A stretch of DNA of 64,000 nt from Agapetus fuscipes (GCA_951799405.1 OX637344.1:1488001-1552000), one strand, 5' to 3'; positions 10,908 to 22,243 are shown, counted from the stretch's first letter. Notes: generated by a model from the letters alone, not told the origin. Numbers and translations: made by a program.

Positions 10908-11320
10908 AATTTGTCTTGTCTTGTATCCTGCCGCCTTTCCTCTAGGGGTGGCCAGTACCTCCACACAAGTGCCTCCACTTGACTCTGTCCTTGCATACTT
11001 CTTTCATCTCATCTAATTTCATCACTCTTTTCATGCATGCTCTTCTCTTGTTTCCACTCTGTAGATTCCATTCATTCGCAATCTCATTTATCTGATCAAT
11101 CCATTGTTTCCTAGGTCTTCCCCTTCCACGCTTACCTGTTACATTCCCTTTATACACTCTTTTTGTCAGTCGGTCTTCATTCATCCTTTCAATATGTCCA
11201 AACCATCGCATCACACTTCTTTGAACTTTCACTTTCACGCTTTCTTTTACTCCGCATTCATTTAGAACCCATTCGTTTCTCACTCTATCTTTCAGTGTTT
11301 TTCCTGTCATACTTCTTTGT
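10908..11320 (-). pseudogene. RTE-like LINE, ORF C-terminus and tail
   Basis: Minus strand encodes about 120 residues: VQRSVMRWFGHIERMNEDRL, then KRGRGRPRKQWIDQI, MKRVMKLDEMKEVCKDR and WRHLCGGTGHP before the stop. This is the characteristic region downstream of the reverse transcriptase in RTE-type elements. The 3' end is followed by CTTGT/ACAAG pentamers. A second copy of the same tail leaves the window at 64000. No catalytic motif is present. Confidence 0.8.
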
Positions 11321-11454
11321 AATAAAAATAAATTTTATTTTTCTGAAAAAAAATAATCTTCTAATTTCAGTCCCTCTGCCATTGCATCGCGCCGCTTCAC
11401 CCCGGGGCGCTGTTGGTTTTTCGTTTGGTGACTTTTTAACTTTTTTCTCCCCTC

Positions 11455-11482
11455 CCCCCCCCTACTCCACCTCCCACCCAGC
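11455..11482 (-). repeat. G-rich tract, potential G-quadruplex
   Basis: The minus strand has at least four G-runs within 30 bases (rich in C on the plus strand). Confidence 0.5.
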
Positions 11483-11833
11483 TCCAGAGAGTTTTTTTCC
11501 CAGTGCACAAAAAAACCACCGGCATTTGAATTGAATGTGTGCTTAAGTGATTTGAGAAAATAAAGGTACAACCGGGTACAACATGTCAGGGACGAGCCAT
11601 TATTTCGATAATTTATTGAGTGGTTTATTTACATGCATGTGATAATTTTTATAGACCACAATTAACGCCTCCGTATCAAGACTAATTTATTACGAAATTT
11701 CATCATCATGTTAACTTGCGCCCTGTGAACAGCTGTGACGGCTTTATCACTAAGTTTGTATAAAAATGGTTTGCACTTAAAAAACATGTTTTTTCTGTGA
11801 CATATTAAGTATGATTGTTTGCAACGTATCTAA

Positions 11834-11960
11834 GGCCTGGTATTTTCAACGTTGGCATAGCGACTTTATACTGAATGAAAAGTACGCCCTTATGTCAATC
11901 ATGTGGGTAGTTTTTTTTTTAACAAATAGTCACATAAGCTAACGTTGAAAATACTGGGCC
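11834..11960. mobile_element. Harbinger-type MITE
   Basis: 127 bp with TIRs GGCCTGGTATTTTCAACGTT and GGCCCAGTATTTTCAACGTT, flanked by TAA at 11831-11833 and 11961-11963. TIRs starting GG and a TWA target duplication are usual for PIF/Harbinger elements. Confidence 0.75.
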
Positions 11961-12015
11961 TAAAATGTACATGTACAAAGTAAGTTCATGGTCTATTTGC
12001 AGCTTTTTTTTATCT

Positions 12016-12056
12016 ACTGACGTTTCGCTTTAACGAGCAGAAAGCATTGTGAAGGT
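12016..12056 (-). ncRNA. Degenerate hammerhead-like core
   Basis: Minus strand shows a paired hairpin GCTTT/AAAGC followed by GAAACGTC, as at 41649-41689, but the CUGANGA box is not intact. A probable inactive relative of the HH repeats. Confidence 0.35.
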
Positions 12057-12116
12057 GGGTTATATAATATATTGCATCTTCATACTGCGTTAGAATAATT
12101 ATATTTGGACGATTGA

Positions 12117-12385
12117 TTTTGTGAGCGTTTTCGTGTGATTCACACCTCAAAAGTTCTTTGGGAGCTTGGTCTTCGCTATCGCCACTTTTCAAAAGAGACC
12201 CAAAGGCTGGATGGACTTTTGGTGACCGGTCATTGGTAAAGGTTTATGATTTTTTCAACCCAGCGAAGAGCCTATTTGAAAATGTAAATGCTATTTTTTT
12301 GTGCTCCGCCAGGATTCGAACCGACAATCTTCTATTTACGAGTCCGAAGCGTTACCATTAATCTACGGACCAGTTCGGTCCGGTA
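12117..12385 (-). mobile_element. SINE-B (tRNA-like head)
   Basis: Minus strand from the tRNA-like head (GACCGAACTGGTCCGTAGAT, with CGGACTCGTAAAT and GGTTCGAATCC) through the ACCGGTCACC block to GTGTGAATCACACG-like tail. Full-length family member. Confidence 0.8.
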
Positions 12386-12389
12386 TGCT

Positions 12390-13160
12390 TAAAAAAATTA
12401 TATTGTAAGTTGGCAATCATGAACTTAATATAACACTAAATAATTTATGCTGCATACGTAGATTAACATATTTGTTCACAATTAATATCATAAGCATTTG
12501 AGGGTATTCAGTTTAATAATTATTTTTTAAAAAATGTGCATTATAATTATTCGAAAAAAAAAAAATCATTTCACATCCAATTAAATGGGAAACGAGAAAC
12601 GTCGTAAGCTATCCAAATACCAAATTAATTACAAGTTATAAAAATGCAATACAAAACGTATAAAAACAACAACGGAAATCTAGCATTATTTCCAAGAACG
12701 ATACAAATATATGGAATTAATGAGAAAATTATTTCTGATGTTTTTATGTATGCAAATCATTTTCGAAAAAAATCCTAGATTGCAGTCTTTGTTTCTTTAA
12801 TATAAGTGATTTAAAGCCACCCATACATTCTCGTGACGTGGATGCAAAAATGTGGCGAAACGCCTCTTGGTTTATTTAAAAAAAAATTGTAAAAAAAATT
12901 AACTTCGCGATGGGAGGCAAAGTAGTGAGTGAGGAAGAGAGAGAAAAAAGAATAAACACCAATTTCGTGTTATAATGGCCGAGTGTGTGCGTCTCTGTCT
13001 GTCCGCAGCAATTACGTGCGCGTTGGAGCGGGACGAGAAAAGTAAACATTGGATAAAATAAGATGCCTCGGAGAGTTTTTCTTAACAAGCCTTGTAGACA
13101 GGTTGTTATAGCTGGGGTGACCGCTAATGTTCTGAAAGTTTATTAAATTAACAAAAAAAA
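12390..13160. other. Unassigned AT-rich stretch
   Basis: No supported gene or recognised repeat. Confidence 0.4.
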
Positions 13161-13165
13161 AGTAT

Positions 13166-13547
13166 TGTTGCGAACTTGAAATACCTACGTGCGCTTAAAC
13201 ACACATACATCAAAATGATTACACACACTGAAGCACGTAATACAGAAACATCTAGGAGTATTCGTGCTTTGACATTCTAGTGATTGTGTGTGCGTAAATG
13301 TTCTGGTGGTGGAATAGTCCAGCAATTGGGAGAAATACCTCTCCGGTTTACTATATAAGAGATCAAAATGGTAGGACAGCAGAGGTAGCAAGAAAGCAGT
13401 TTGCTAAATAATAAAGTAGCACATATAACAAGTGACTCTCAAATTGTAAAATAATTTGTAAATTGTAAAAATAAATTGTGAAAAATCAATTATTTAAAAA
13501 TAAATTCCGACAGTTTAATTTAAAAGAATCCGTCTGTACACGTAACA
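13166..13547 (+). mobile_element. Solo LTR (Ty3/Gypsy-like)
   Basis: 382 bp beginning TGTTGCGAAC and ending CGTAACA, flanked by GTAT at 13162-13165 and 13548-13551. It has a TATATAAGAG box at about 13351 and AATAAA signals near 13470-13500. No internal retroviral-like coding sequence lies on either side, so it is a solo LTR left by recombination. It carries a TGTTCTGG block also seen in the remnant at 3515-3839. Confidence 0.75.
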
Positions 13548-13599
13548 GTATTGTTACGAATGTATGAGTTTATGTCTATACATGTTCAAGCATGAAGTG

Positions 13600-13700
13600 C
13601 GTATGCAGAGGAATAAGTCCGAAAGGAAAAAGAGGTTGGAGACGACCGAAAAAAAAATGAAGTGATCAGATTGAGAAGCTTTTCAAATTTAAGTATGGAC
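13600..13700 (+). pseudogene. RTE-like fragment (weak)
   Basis: GGAAAAAGAGGTTGGAGACG and GATCAGATTGAGAAG match the GKRG.GRP.K...DQIEK segment of the RTE C-terminus, with frame damage. Confidence 0.4.
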
Positions 13701-13721
13701 TCAGGATGGCAACTATGATAA

Positions 13722-13937
13722 TTTATAATCTAAGTTTTGTATTTTTCCAATCACATACAAATACAAATTCATGCTTGCACAAGCTGCATGTGAAGTTACA
13801 ACATAAAAACTAAAATTTGAATGATCATAAGCCCTGAAACTTTTGCCGACCTTCGCTGAAACAAGGGTGACACTGGCAAAGTGAACCATTTTATACGGTA
13901 TTGGTGGTCAGCCTCATACCAACCTATAAGTCAAGGA
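13722..13937 (-). mobile_element. LR LINE 3' tail
   Basis: Diverged copy: TGCTTGCACAAGCTGCATGTG in place of the palindrome, then CCCTGAAAC..GGGTGACACTGG and CCTATAAGTCAAGG. Confidence 0.8.
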
Positions 13938-14014
13938 GCACAAAAAAATTAATATATTTGACTATATGAAACCAACAATAATTAAGTAAAATATTAAATC
14001 AGTAAACAGTAGAA

Positions 14015-14409
14015 CAGGGGTGCCCATACTTTTTCTTGAGGAGATCTTGAGGAAATTTATGAATAGGAGATCGACATCAAGCCCAGGGGTGTCCAGCTCA
14101 AAATCGTGGCAGGCTAGAATTTTTGTTGTTATACTTTTGTCCATAAAAAAATCTGTTGACGGGGGATGTGGGGGTAGGCACACAATTTAAGAAATTCATA
14201 TTGTCCATAATTGGGGTTGGCACACAATTTTCAAATACCCAAATTGTCAAATCTGTATAAAATCTCTAATATGACAAAACTAAATTTTCTTTTGCAAAAA
14301 ACTACAGTTTTAAGATTGATCACTGAAAATTTTCGATATCCTCGGCGATCGACTCTAAAACCATTCGCGATCGACCGGTCGATCGCGATTGACCGTTTGG
14401 GCACCTCTG
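14015..14409. mobile_element. hAT-type MITE
   Basis: 395 bp with ends CAGGGGTGCCCA and TGGGCACCTCTG, flanked by CAGTAGAA and TTGTAGAA (6 of 8 match, an aged 8-bp duplication). The interior has a self-complementary GCGATCGACCGGTCGATCGC block at about 14370-14390. No transposase. Confidence 0.7.
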
Positions 14410-14419
14410 TTGTAGAACA

Positions 14420-14680
14420 TTCACTTTGATATCTCCTATCCTCAAGTCTTACATTTTTGACACACTTGTCCATGACTATGTTGAATAGCCATGGAATCAT
14501 CACACAAAACTTCAAACCATTCGCTATACTCACCATCAATACCACACGCTTTACTGTTTTCATAGTTTGCATACACCGCAACCACGAGAGCCCCAATAAA
14601 CTCCGCAATCCGTATGCTTTCAAAACATCCCACAACATACCTCTGTCTACTGAGTCAATAGCCTCACCGACAATTTGTTT
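14420..14680 (-). pseudogene. RTE-type reverse transcriptase core, frameshifted
   Basis: Minus strand reads AIDSVDRGMLWDVLKAYGL in one frame, YANYENSKACGIDG..SEWFEV in another, then PWLFNIVMDKCVKNVRLED back in the first. This is the palm region around RT motifs A to B. Two frame changes and the loss of the GVRQGC motif make it a dead copy. Confidence 0.7.
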
Positions 14681-14710
14681 TGAAAATATTAAAAAAGTAT
14701 ATAATATAAG

Positions 14711-15038
14711 GCGGTCGATAGCTCAGTTGGTAGAGCGCTTGCATTCCATGCCATGAGCTCGGGTTCGAATCCCTCCGGGGGAGTCAGATATTATTTACTG
14801 TTTCGGTGTTTATTTCAAACGCCAAAATAAAATACCGGCAAAGTTTACTCAGCCTTCACTAGGAATGAGTACCAGCTCTTTCGGGAGCTGGGAAACCCCC
14901 ACTTTAACTGAAGTGGTTGGCCTAAGGCCGGCTCCCTTACCTGTAAAAATAAATAGGCAAACTCTCCACATGCGATCCCTTCGGGGATAACGCGGCAAGA
15001 AGTTACACTATATGTGTAGCTTAGTTGCGTTGCGTTAT
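14711..15038 (+). mobile_element. SINE-A, full length
   Basis: Best-preserved head: GTCGATAGCTCAGTTGGTAG and GGTTCGAATCCC, i.e. intact A- and B-box. Complete body and tail ending TTAGTTGCGTTGCGTTATA. Confidence 0.88.
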
Positions 15039-15505
15039 ATCACATGGTCACCCGAAGCGATGCATCAGAAGCAAACCATCTTGTAGCTTTACCCATATAG
15101 GAATTATAGTACGTACTTATATGAGTTGTATAGAATGAAAGACGGCAATCTACGTGGTTTTAAAAAATAAGTTAAACGTATAGAAATGATGAGAAAATGA
15201 CTTCCTATATTTCCATACATTTTACTTGTTAATAAAAAAAAACCTACATTGCAGCCTTTGGTATACACATATATGTAGCTATGAAAATACGAAACTTAAA
15301 AAAAACGTATACAAATATTCAATAATATTAAACGTGCAAGTACAAAATAATGTATGTACACTAATAATTTCCAAGTAAACTTATATTACGTAAATTTCTC
15401 CATTCCATACAGCTGCCTCCACCCCGAGTATTTGTAAAAATATTTACGACATTACAAAGTCATCGAGTTTTCCAAATTTTGTTTGATAATAGGATTGCAT
15501 TACTA
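15039..15505. other. Unassigned AT-rich stretch
   Basis: No supported feature. Confidence 0.4.
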
Positions 15506-15507
15506 GA

Positions 15508-15842
15508 TCGAGAAGTTCGTTGTCTAGTGGTTAGCGCTTCGGACTCGTAAATGAAAAGTTGTCGTTTCGAATCCCAGCGGAGCACAAAAATATGTATACT
15601 TATACCATTTATATTTTCAAATATTCCTTTTTTTCTTGGTTGAAAAATTCATATTCACATTTTTTGTTTTTTTTTACCAAAGATCGGTCAACAAAGGTCA
15701 ATCCAACCCAATAGCAACTGAGCCTTGCTTGAGAATTGGCGCTTTCTATAGCGTCGATTAAGCTCGCTGAGACTCTTGAGGTGTGATTCACAGAAAAACG
15801 AAGCTCACCAAACAAAACACCACCCTATATTATTATTATTCT
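15508..15842 (+). mobile_element. SINE-B, full length
   Basis: Head GTTGTCTAGTGGTTAGCGCT with TTTCGAATCCC B-box, an A-rich linker, a body with GCAACTGAGCCTTGCTTGAG and a tail GTGTGATTCACAG..CTCACC ending in TATTATTATTATT. The head resembles tRNAs that begin TCGTTGTCTAGTGGTTAG, so a pol III promoter is likely. Confidence 0.85.
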
Positions 15843-16492
15843 ATCTGCACGAATATTTTCTTTCTCCAAATACAAAAATAACACCACGCACCCATCTGCT
15901 ATTTATTTTGGTTCCAAAAATCGATAATCTTTTCTTTGCAATATTTTTTCTGTGGGTCCCAAATTCCCTTTGACAGCTAAATCTTATTTGCATTGTCCCT
16001 CGCAGATCGATCATCACTGTGAATGGGCACAGTTTAAGAGATTTCTGGAATTATGGTCCAGCGTACCCACGTAGGTGGCTGAGTTTCATGGGAGAACGGC
16101 ACAGTGATATAACGACGCATGACAGAACGACACATGGGATAACGGCACATGGCAGATCATCACAATGACAGTACATCACATCACTATGACAAAATATCAC
16201 AAGATAAAACATCACATGACAAAACATCACATAACTAAAACAGAACATAGATACCATTAACGGCACATGAAAAATTGAGACATGAGAAAATGGAACTCCT
16301 GCATACATTCGTACAGCTTAAAAAAAAATATCGCCCCCGATTATCATTATTAAATTAAAAAGCAATTTACTAGGCTTTATATAAAGAGCAACTTCTTACC
16401 GCGTTATCCCCGAAGGAGTCGTGTGGGATGTTTTTTTGTGTGATTAGTTTTGTGATGTTTCGTCATTGTGTTATTTTGTCATATATAGTTAT

Positions 16493-16757
16493 TTATTATT
16501 CCTTGACTTTTAGGTTGGTATGAGGCTGACCATTAAAAATGATTCACTTTGTCAATGTCAGCCCTGTTTCAGGGAAGGTCGGCAAGAGTTACAGACTTGC
16601 AGTGCATAAGTTCATTTGAGATTGGGTTTTTATATTGTAGGACCACATGCGGCATGTGTACATGCAAACTTATACGTGTCTGCTTATGGGAATGCATTTA
16701 ACATGAATCTTATATGTTGTATATCTTTGCAACTTAGATAATAGATTAATAGATTAA
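16493..16757 (+). mobile_element. LR LINE 3' tail inside FB-1
   Basis: TTCCTTGACTTTTAGGTTGG to TTAGATAATAGATTAATAG; contains CCCTGTTTCAGGG and CACATGCGGCATGTG intact. Confidence 0.85.
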
Positions 16758-16879
16758 AGATGTATTTTCTGTACAGTTTTGTCATAGTGATGTTTTGTTA
16801 AGTGATGTACCTACTGTCATTGTAGTGCTCTGTCATGTGTTGTTCTGTCATGTGTCGTTCTATCATGTGTTGTTCTGTC

Positions 16880-17058
16880 TGGACCTATGTGTTTTATGAA
16901 AACTGAAATTTGATTTTTAAAATATTTAAGACAGCTCTCACATTATCGTGTTTTCCATTTTTTTTCTTAGCTCAGATTGTGTAGAATGTGATTCTTAAGA
17001 CAATGTGTAAGACAATTTTAATTAATTGGTAGCTTAGCCAAACAGGCACTGAGGGGAC
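16880..17058 (+). mobile_element. M-1 MITE, 5'-truncated, inside FB-1
   Basis: Block CTCTCACATTATCGTGTTTT, CTTAGCTCAGATTGTGTAGA and terminal GCCAAACAGGCACTGAGGGG. Confidence 0.7.
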
Positions 17059-17329
17059 GATGTGTCGTTTTGTCACTTTGTCGTTCTACGTGTCACCAGA
17101 TTGCTGGTGGGGACAATGATAATTTTGGGCGGGACTTCTAGAAGAATGCAGGCGATCAGTCACGTCAAAATAAAGGCGTTTGGCATGACTTTTTGAAAAT
17201 AATGGTAGTTTTGTGACTGTAACCAAAACGTCTGTTTCATTGACCTTCATGCAAAAAGTGGATTTACAAAAAAAACTACGAGAAAACCTCCTTATTTTTA
17301 AAAAAAAATGCAAAGCAACAAAATGCAAA

Positions 17330-17539
17330 GACCGGTCCGTAAGATTGGAAGGTTGTGGGTACGAATCCCGTCGGAACACAAAAAAAATACCATTTATATT
17401 TTCAAATTTGCTTTTCGCTAGGTTAAAAAATTCATAAACCTTTACCAATGACCGGTCACCAAAGGTTCATCGAGCCTTACAGCAACTGGGTCTTGCTTGA
17501 GAGTTGGACCTTTGTAGCGACGACGACCAAGCTCGTAAA
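17330..17539 (+). mobile_element. SINE-B, fused to SINE-A
   Basis: Starts ACCGGTCCGTAAGATTGG (head shortened), includes TACGAATCCCGTCGGA and ends GACGACCAAGCTCGTAAAAA, where SINE-A begins directly. The same B-A junction occurs inverted at 31107. Confidence 0.75.
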
Positions 17540-17806
17540 AAGGTCGATAGCTCAATTGGTAGAATGCGTGCATTCCATGTCGAGAGCAAGAGTTCGATTT
17601 CAAGGTTTACTCAGCCTTCACAATAAATGAGAACCAGCCCCCCCGGGAGCTGGGAAACCCCCACTTCACATGTAAGTGGTTGGTGTGAGGCCGGCCCCCT
17701 TACCCGTAAAAATAAATAGGTCCCGAATCGCCACATGCGACCGCTTTGGGAATAACGCAGGCAAGAAGTGACACTATATATGTGTAGCTTAGTTGCGTTT
17801 TTTTAA
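17540..17806 (+). mobile_element. SINE-A with internal deletion
   Basis: Head GGTCGATAGCTCAATTGGTA, then a jump from the B-box to GGTTTACTCAGCC (the CCGTTTCGGTG part is missing), then normal body and tail. Confidence 0.8.
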
Positions 17807-17846
17807 CTAAACACAAAAAAGGTCCGGTATTTTTAATGTTGGAATG

Positions 17847-17990
17847 ACGTCCTCTTGTGTTTGTTTGTCTTGTATGTACATTAGAGGTAATTTCACATGA
17901 GTCCCTGAAACGGGGGTGGCATTTGCAGAGTGAACCATTTTTTACAGTATGGTTGATCAGCGTCACACAAGCCTATATGTCAAGGAACTT
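17847..17990. repeat. M-1 5' end interrupted by an LR fragment
   Basis: 17847-17900 matches the M-1 left end (CGTCCTCTTGTGTTTGTTTG..GGTAATTTCACATGAG); 17898-17990 is a minus-strand LR piece (CCCTGAAACGGGGG to ATATGTCAAGG). Confidence 0.6.
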
Positions 17991-18513
17991 CGTAATTTGA
18001 AAATATACTATTGTGAAATGCGTTCTCATTTATTCGTACAAAGGTTATACAAAATCAAATTGACAATTTTGTACACTTGTATACTGACAATTGATTTTAA
18101 AACAACTGTTATTTCTTCTTACACAAATTTCACATATTATCACGAATATCTTTAAAAAAAACAATGCATTATTTTCCTTTATAAGTAAGATTGATGTCTC
18201 GACATATGTGTGACATTTTGTCTTTACAGTATTGTTGAAAAAGCTTTAAAAAAAGACATACGTGTCCATTTATGACATTTCAATCGACAAATCGATTAGA
18301 AAGCCATAGAGTATGACAATGCAAAGTCTATGTATTGTTTTTGGAATGTATAAAACAATAGACTTAGAACAGTTGGGGTCCTGCATGGACATAAGAAATA
18401 TTTTAAGTCTCTATTCGTTTGTTTTGTGCTTGTTTTTGGTTTGCTGAGAAATAGCTTTGCAGGGGTTGATAATCTGAGCATAGACGTAACGTCTACATAA
18501 TAAAATCAAAACG
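17991..18513. other. Unassigned AT-rich stretch
   Basis: No supported gene. Confidence 0.4.
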
Positions 18514-18793
18514 TTTATAAATATTTAAAAATATAAATGGTAAAACATTGTTTTAATTCACTTTATTTTATTTGTTTATGCTCGAATATTTTCGCCTAAT
18601 GAGGCATCTTCAAGAGCAGAATGGTTACAAATATATTTTTATAAAATAATTTTCAAAAATTTTTATAAAAATATATTTGTAACCATTCTGCTCTTGAAGA
18701 TGCCTCATTAGGCGAAAATATTCGAGCATAAACAAATAAAATAAAGTGAATTAAAACAATGTTTTACCATTTATATTTTTAAATATTTATAAA
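18514..18793. repeat. Perfect palindrome, 133-bp arms, HH repeat
   Basis: 18514-18646 and 18661-18793 are exact reverse complements separated by 14 bp. Each arm carries one HH core pointing away from the centre: 18689-18728 on plus and 18579-18618 on minus. The arm is the same family as 53575-53683. Confidence 0.95.
18689..18728 (+). ncRNA. Hammerhead-ribozyme-like core (mirror on minus at 18579-18618)
   Basis: Stem I TGCTC pairs with GAGCA; box TTGAAGA (canonical CTGANGA with the first C changed to T); stem II GCCU/AGGC closing CATT or similar; GAA; self-complementary stem III AATATT; C at the expected cleavage position. The single change of C3 would be expected to weaken activity. Confidence 0.55.
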
Positions 18794-19026
18794 AATGGAC
18801 TTTCACTGTGTTAACAGATCAACACTAAAAAATATTCAAAACGTTTAAATTAATTATTTTTTTTGTCATTCGACCAGATTGCTAAGGAAAAGCAAACTAA
18901 TATTTTTTTAAATATTTAGTATGGTTTATGCATTAACACTGTGAAAAATCAAACAAACAATTATTCTAATAAACCACTGTTTTATTTTTCACTCGATTTA
19001 GTATTATTTTTAAATAAAATTAATAT

Positions 19027-19065
19027 ACACGAACGTTTTCGATCTCTCGATCATCTTCAGGTACC
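19027..19065 (-). ncRNA. Hammerhead-ribozyme-like core, intact boxes
   Basis: Minus strand: CTGAAGA, then T, stem II GATC-GAGA-GATC, then GAA, stem III AACGTT, then C. Stem I (GTAC with GTGT) is weak, using wobble pairs. Stem II sequence differs from the other loci yet still pairs. Confidence 0.55.
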
Positions 19066-19089
19066 TACGATGAAATAACAAAAAACGTT

Positions 19090-19467
19090 TTGTATTTTTT
19101 ATTTATTTATTAAACAAACAAACAGTTATACATGTACTATTTATGTGAATAACAACATAGTTATAACAATTCAAAAACCAGCAAAGATATGTAATATTTT
19201 TTAATTGCTTGCTAAGGAGTAAGCCTGTAGGTAATTGAACGAGAAAAAAAACTAAATTAAAATTTGTACTGAGTCAATTATGTACCTAAAGACTCATTTC
19301 GTAAGTCAATTTTTTTATCACTGATTCTTTCTGCGTCTTGAAACAGTAGGTATTGCTTCGACAATTTAAAGGCATTTACTAAGAGTATCTATAAGTCCCA
19401 AGTCCCAAATGAGTTTATGTAACTCCTGGGAAATATAATTTGTAATATTATTTTAATAAAGTATAAA
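19090..19467. other. Unassigned AT-rich stretch
   Basis: No supported feature. Confidence 0.4.
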
Positions 19468-19692
19468 TTAACATTTAAGATTCATATTCAATGCAATCCC
19501 ACAAGCAGACGCGTATAAGTTCGCGCTTACATAAATGCCGCATATGGACTTCCAACATAAAATCCAAACTCAAATGAACAGAAGCCATTCAACTCTTGCT
19601 GACCTTTCCTGAAACAGGGGTAACATTGGCAAAGTGAACCATTTTTTTACAATATGGGTGGTCAGCCTCATACCAACCTATAAGTCAAAGGA
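19468..19692 (-). mobile_element. LR LINE 3' tail
   Basis: TTCATATTCAATGCAATCCC through CCTGAAACAGGGGTAACATT to CCTATAAGTCAAAGG. Confidence 0.85.
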
Positions 19693-22013
19693 ATATAATT
19701 ATTATTAGTTGATGAAAAAAAACACCATACTCATAAATTAAAACCATAAAAATTGTAATCTGCCGGAGGTAAATCAATGTGGAAAGAATAGTAAGAAAGG
19801 TCTAACTTTATGCAGAAGAAAAAGAAGCCTATCTAAATGACAAGTCTGCTGAGGTACGCCTCTGCGTCTGTAGGTAAGCCATCTCATCCTGCAGTCCATG
19901 TGATTTATGGGCGACTGCAAAACAAAACCCTTATTCAACTGTGGTCAACTGTCCATGCAGGACTAAACAATGAAATACTCGTAAAAATGCATTCTGGAAG
20001 ACAATGTGGAATGTGGCCTATCTGAGAGACGTCACCATCGATATAAATAATATACATAGATGGAGCGCGTGAGTGTTTACCTATACAAACGGTTGTGCCA
20101 CAAAATTGTAGAAAGAAAGAGAAAGAAACATTAGAAATTTTGTTATGTTTCTGTCTCTTTCTGATCTCCATGACAACACAACAGCTGAGGCTGACGTCTC
20201 ACAACATACGTTTCCCAAAATGTAAGGAAAAATAACTTAATACGAATAAATTCACATTTAAAAAAAAAATCAGTGCATTATATTTAAGGTTGTGTAGGAA
20301 CTAAAAAAAAACTTAAACAAAAAAGACGCATTACTGACTGTATCTTACTTTTATGTAATAGAGTATTTTTTGATAATTTTATGAATATCAGCAGATTTTT
20401 TTCTCCGTTATTTTAAAGGAGCATCTCTGAAAGTTGTCTTATATGCTTATTTACATTTTAATATCTTTATTTCTTTTGTATTTATATCTAAATAAACCTT
20501 AAAAAATACGATTAATGCGTCTAATATAAGAAAAAAAATCTATCGTCAAATAATGGGTATAAGTATGAAGAACTGAGTTTTTTTTTATATTTTGTGGTTT
20601 TTTACTGTATGCTTTTGTTTGTAATAATTCATCACGCGCTTATCATGAGTTTTATTTCATTAAATTAACTTATTTCTATTATATGGGGAAATTTGAAAAT
20701 TTGATGAAACTGTCAGGCTATCTTCGCATGATAGTTGTTTTCAATTTACATGTAGGTACCTAGATGTTTCCTTGCCGACGCTTGGTAAACAACTGATTGC
20801 AAATGGGGCGTACACTATCATTTAGGGCAACAATGATGTGGATCGGATATATACCTACGCTAATGCTACATCTATATATTTTATTTAAATTAATGGACGT
20901 CACCCATGTCAAATTTTTACAAATACGATGTTTTTTCGTTTTTTGAAATTACAAAAGTAAGCTTTCAAAAACTAAATACGTTTTACATAAAACATAAGCA
21001 TTGGTACTTATGTACTTACCTTCATTTTCATAAATAGTGGGTAATTTAATTCTTCTTAGAATTTCGTAAAAAAATGACACATCTCATGTCAATTATTATT
21101 TTTTTCAAGAAATTTATCGAACGAGTTCGATTCAGATAGTTTTTAAATTTTCTATTGACATACATTTTTTTAGGATATTTTAGATTCTGACATCTATTGT
21201 GCAAAATTTGAAACATTTACAAAGTTTATACGCTTCTTATCTTTGTACTATGGGACAAACAAAGTCAGCATGTTACTCGTATAAAGCTTTCATCGTGGTC
21301 ACACAGAGAGCAATATTTTCATTTCTATTAAATTTCTTGAGTTATTTTGCAAGAAATTTAAAAAACTTGCAAAAATGTACCTGCCAGTGTATTTATCAGC
21401 TGTTGTATCTGTAATGTATAAAATAAAATAAAATACAATACAAGAATGATAGTACTGACATCTTTTGTAGACAATCAAAAACATTTACAACATTCGCACG
21501 GTTCTATCCTGAGTGCTTTGGTAACATGTAATAAAGTTTTCAATGCACTCGCACAGATGACAATATTTAAAATTTTCAAACATTTTTTTTATCGTTTGGA
21601 TTTTATATTCTACCCTCGACATTTATTTTTATAGTCAAATAAGTCATCCAGCCGTGCAGAAGTGGGAGCTTATTTTTTAAGGGTGTAGGTAAGGACTGAA
21701 CACCTTTTACTTTTACATTTTTTACCCCCTGATCGATTTAGCTTGGGCTAGGGCAAGCACAAAAGAACCGTTCATAAAAAAATATTAGAATATTATTTCA
21801 TTTAATCGATTCATGCGTGATAAAAAATATCCTTAGGTATGAAAAAATACCCATGCATTTATTTTGCAAAAAGATATTCATATTATTATAAATATTTATT
21901 TGCACTCTCCGGTGAAAAAAAAACCTGTTCTTCTATAAAATGACGAATCTACCTACTCCTTTTTTGCGGATAAAAATCCTGAGCGGATTGTGATAATATC
22001 ATACGGGGCTATT
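19693..22013. other. Unassigned AT-rich stretch, 2.3 kb
   Basis: No gene supported. A hairpin-prone purine/pyrimidine segment lies at 20113-20162 (AGAAAGAGAAAGAAACAT facing ATGTTTCTGTCTCTTTCT). 21185-21330 and 21450-21600 are a weak direct duplication sharing CTGACATCT.TTGT and AACATTTACAA. Confidence 0.45.
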
Positions 22014-22217
22014 CGTAGACATTTTAGTCGTCCGTTGAGCCCACGATTTGACAAACTAATGATGCATTTGCATGGAGACCTGTCAATCCAAGATGGCCGC
22101 AAGTGAACAGCTGATTGGTCTGCATACAAATATTGTGATGAAACTTCCAGCCCAGGCATCATTAGTTTGTCAACGCGTGGGCTCAACCGACGACTAAAAT
22201 GTCAAAGAATAGCCCCG
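22014..22217. mobile_element. MITE with 60-bp TIRs, TA-flanked
   Basis: Ends CGGGGCTATTC and GAATAGCCCCG; TIRs extend through TTTTAGTCGTC, TGAGCCCACG and GACAAACTAATGATGC. TA on both sides suggests a mariner-type mobiliser. The inner GCGGCCATCTTGGATTGACAGG-like block (minus) recurs at 23950-24020. Confidence 0.75.
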
Positions 22218-22243
22218 TAAGAATCTCAAAGGTTGATAAGCTG

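Larger units (their letters stand above)
16060..17100. mobile_element. FB-1 foldback element, copy b, with two insertions
   Basis: Left array 16085-16280 (GACAGAACGACACATGGGAT type), core 16290-16430 with ATCGCCCCCGATTATCATTATT, right inverted array from 16430 that is broken by an LR tail (16493-16757) and again by an M-1 copy (16880-17058), finishing with TGTCACTTTGTCGTTCTACG. Confidence 0.75.

Noticed and set aside
14711..14785. Functional tRNA gene
   Set aside because: A- and B-box are good, but the same head is followed by the same 250-bp body in more than a dozen places and the acceptor stem does not close.
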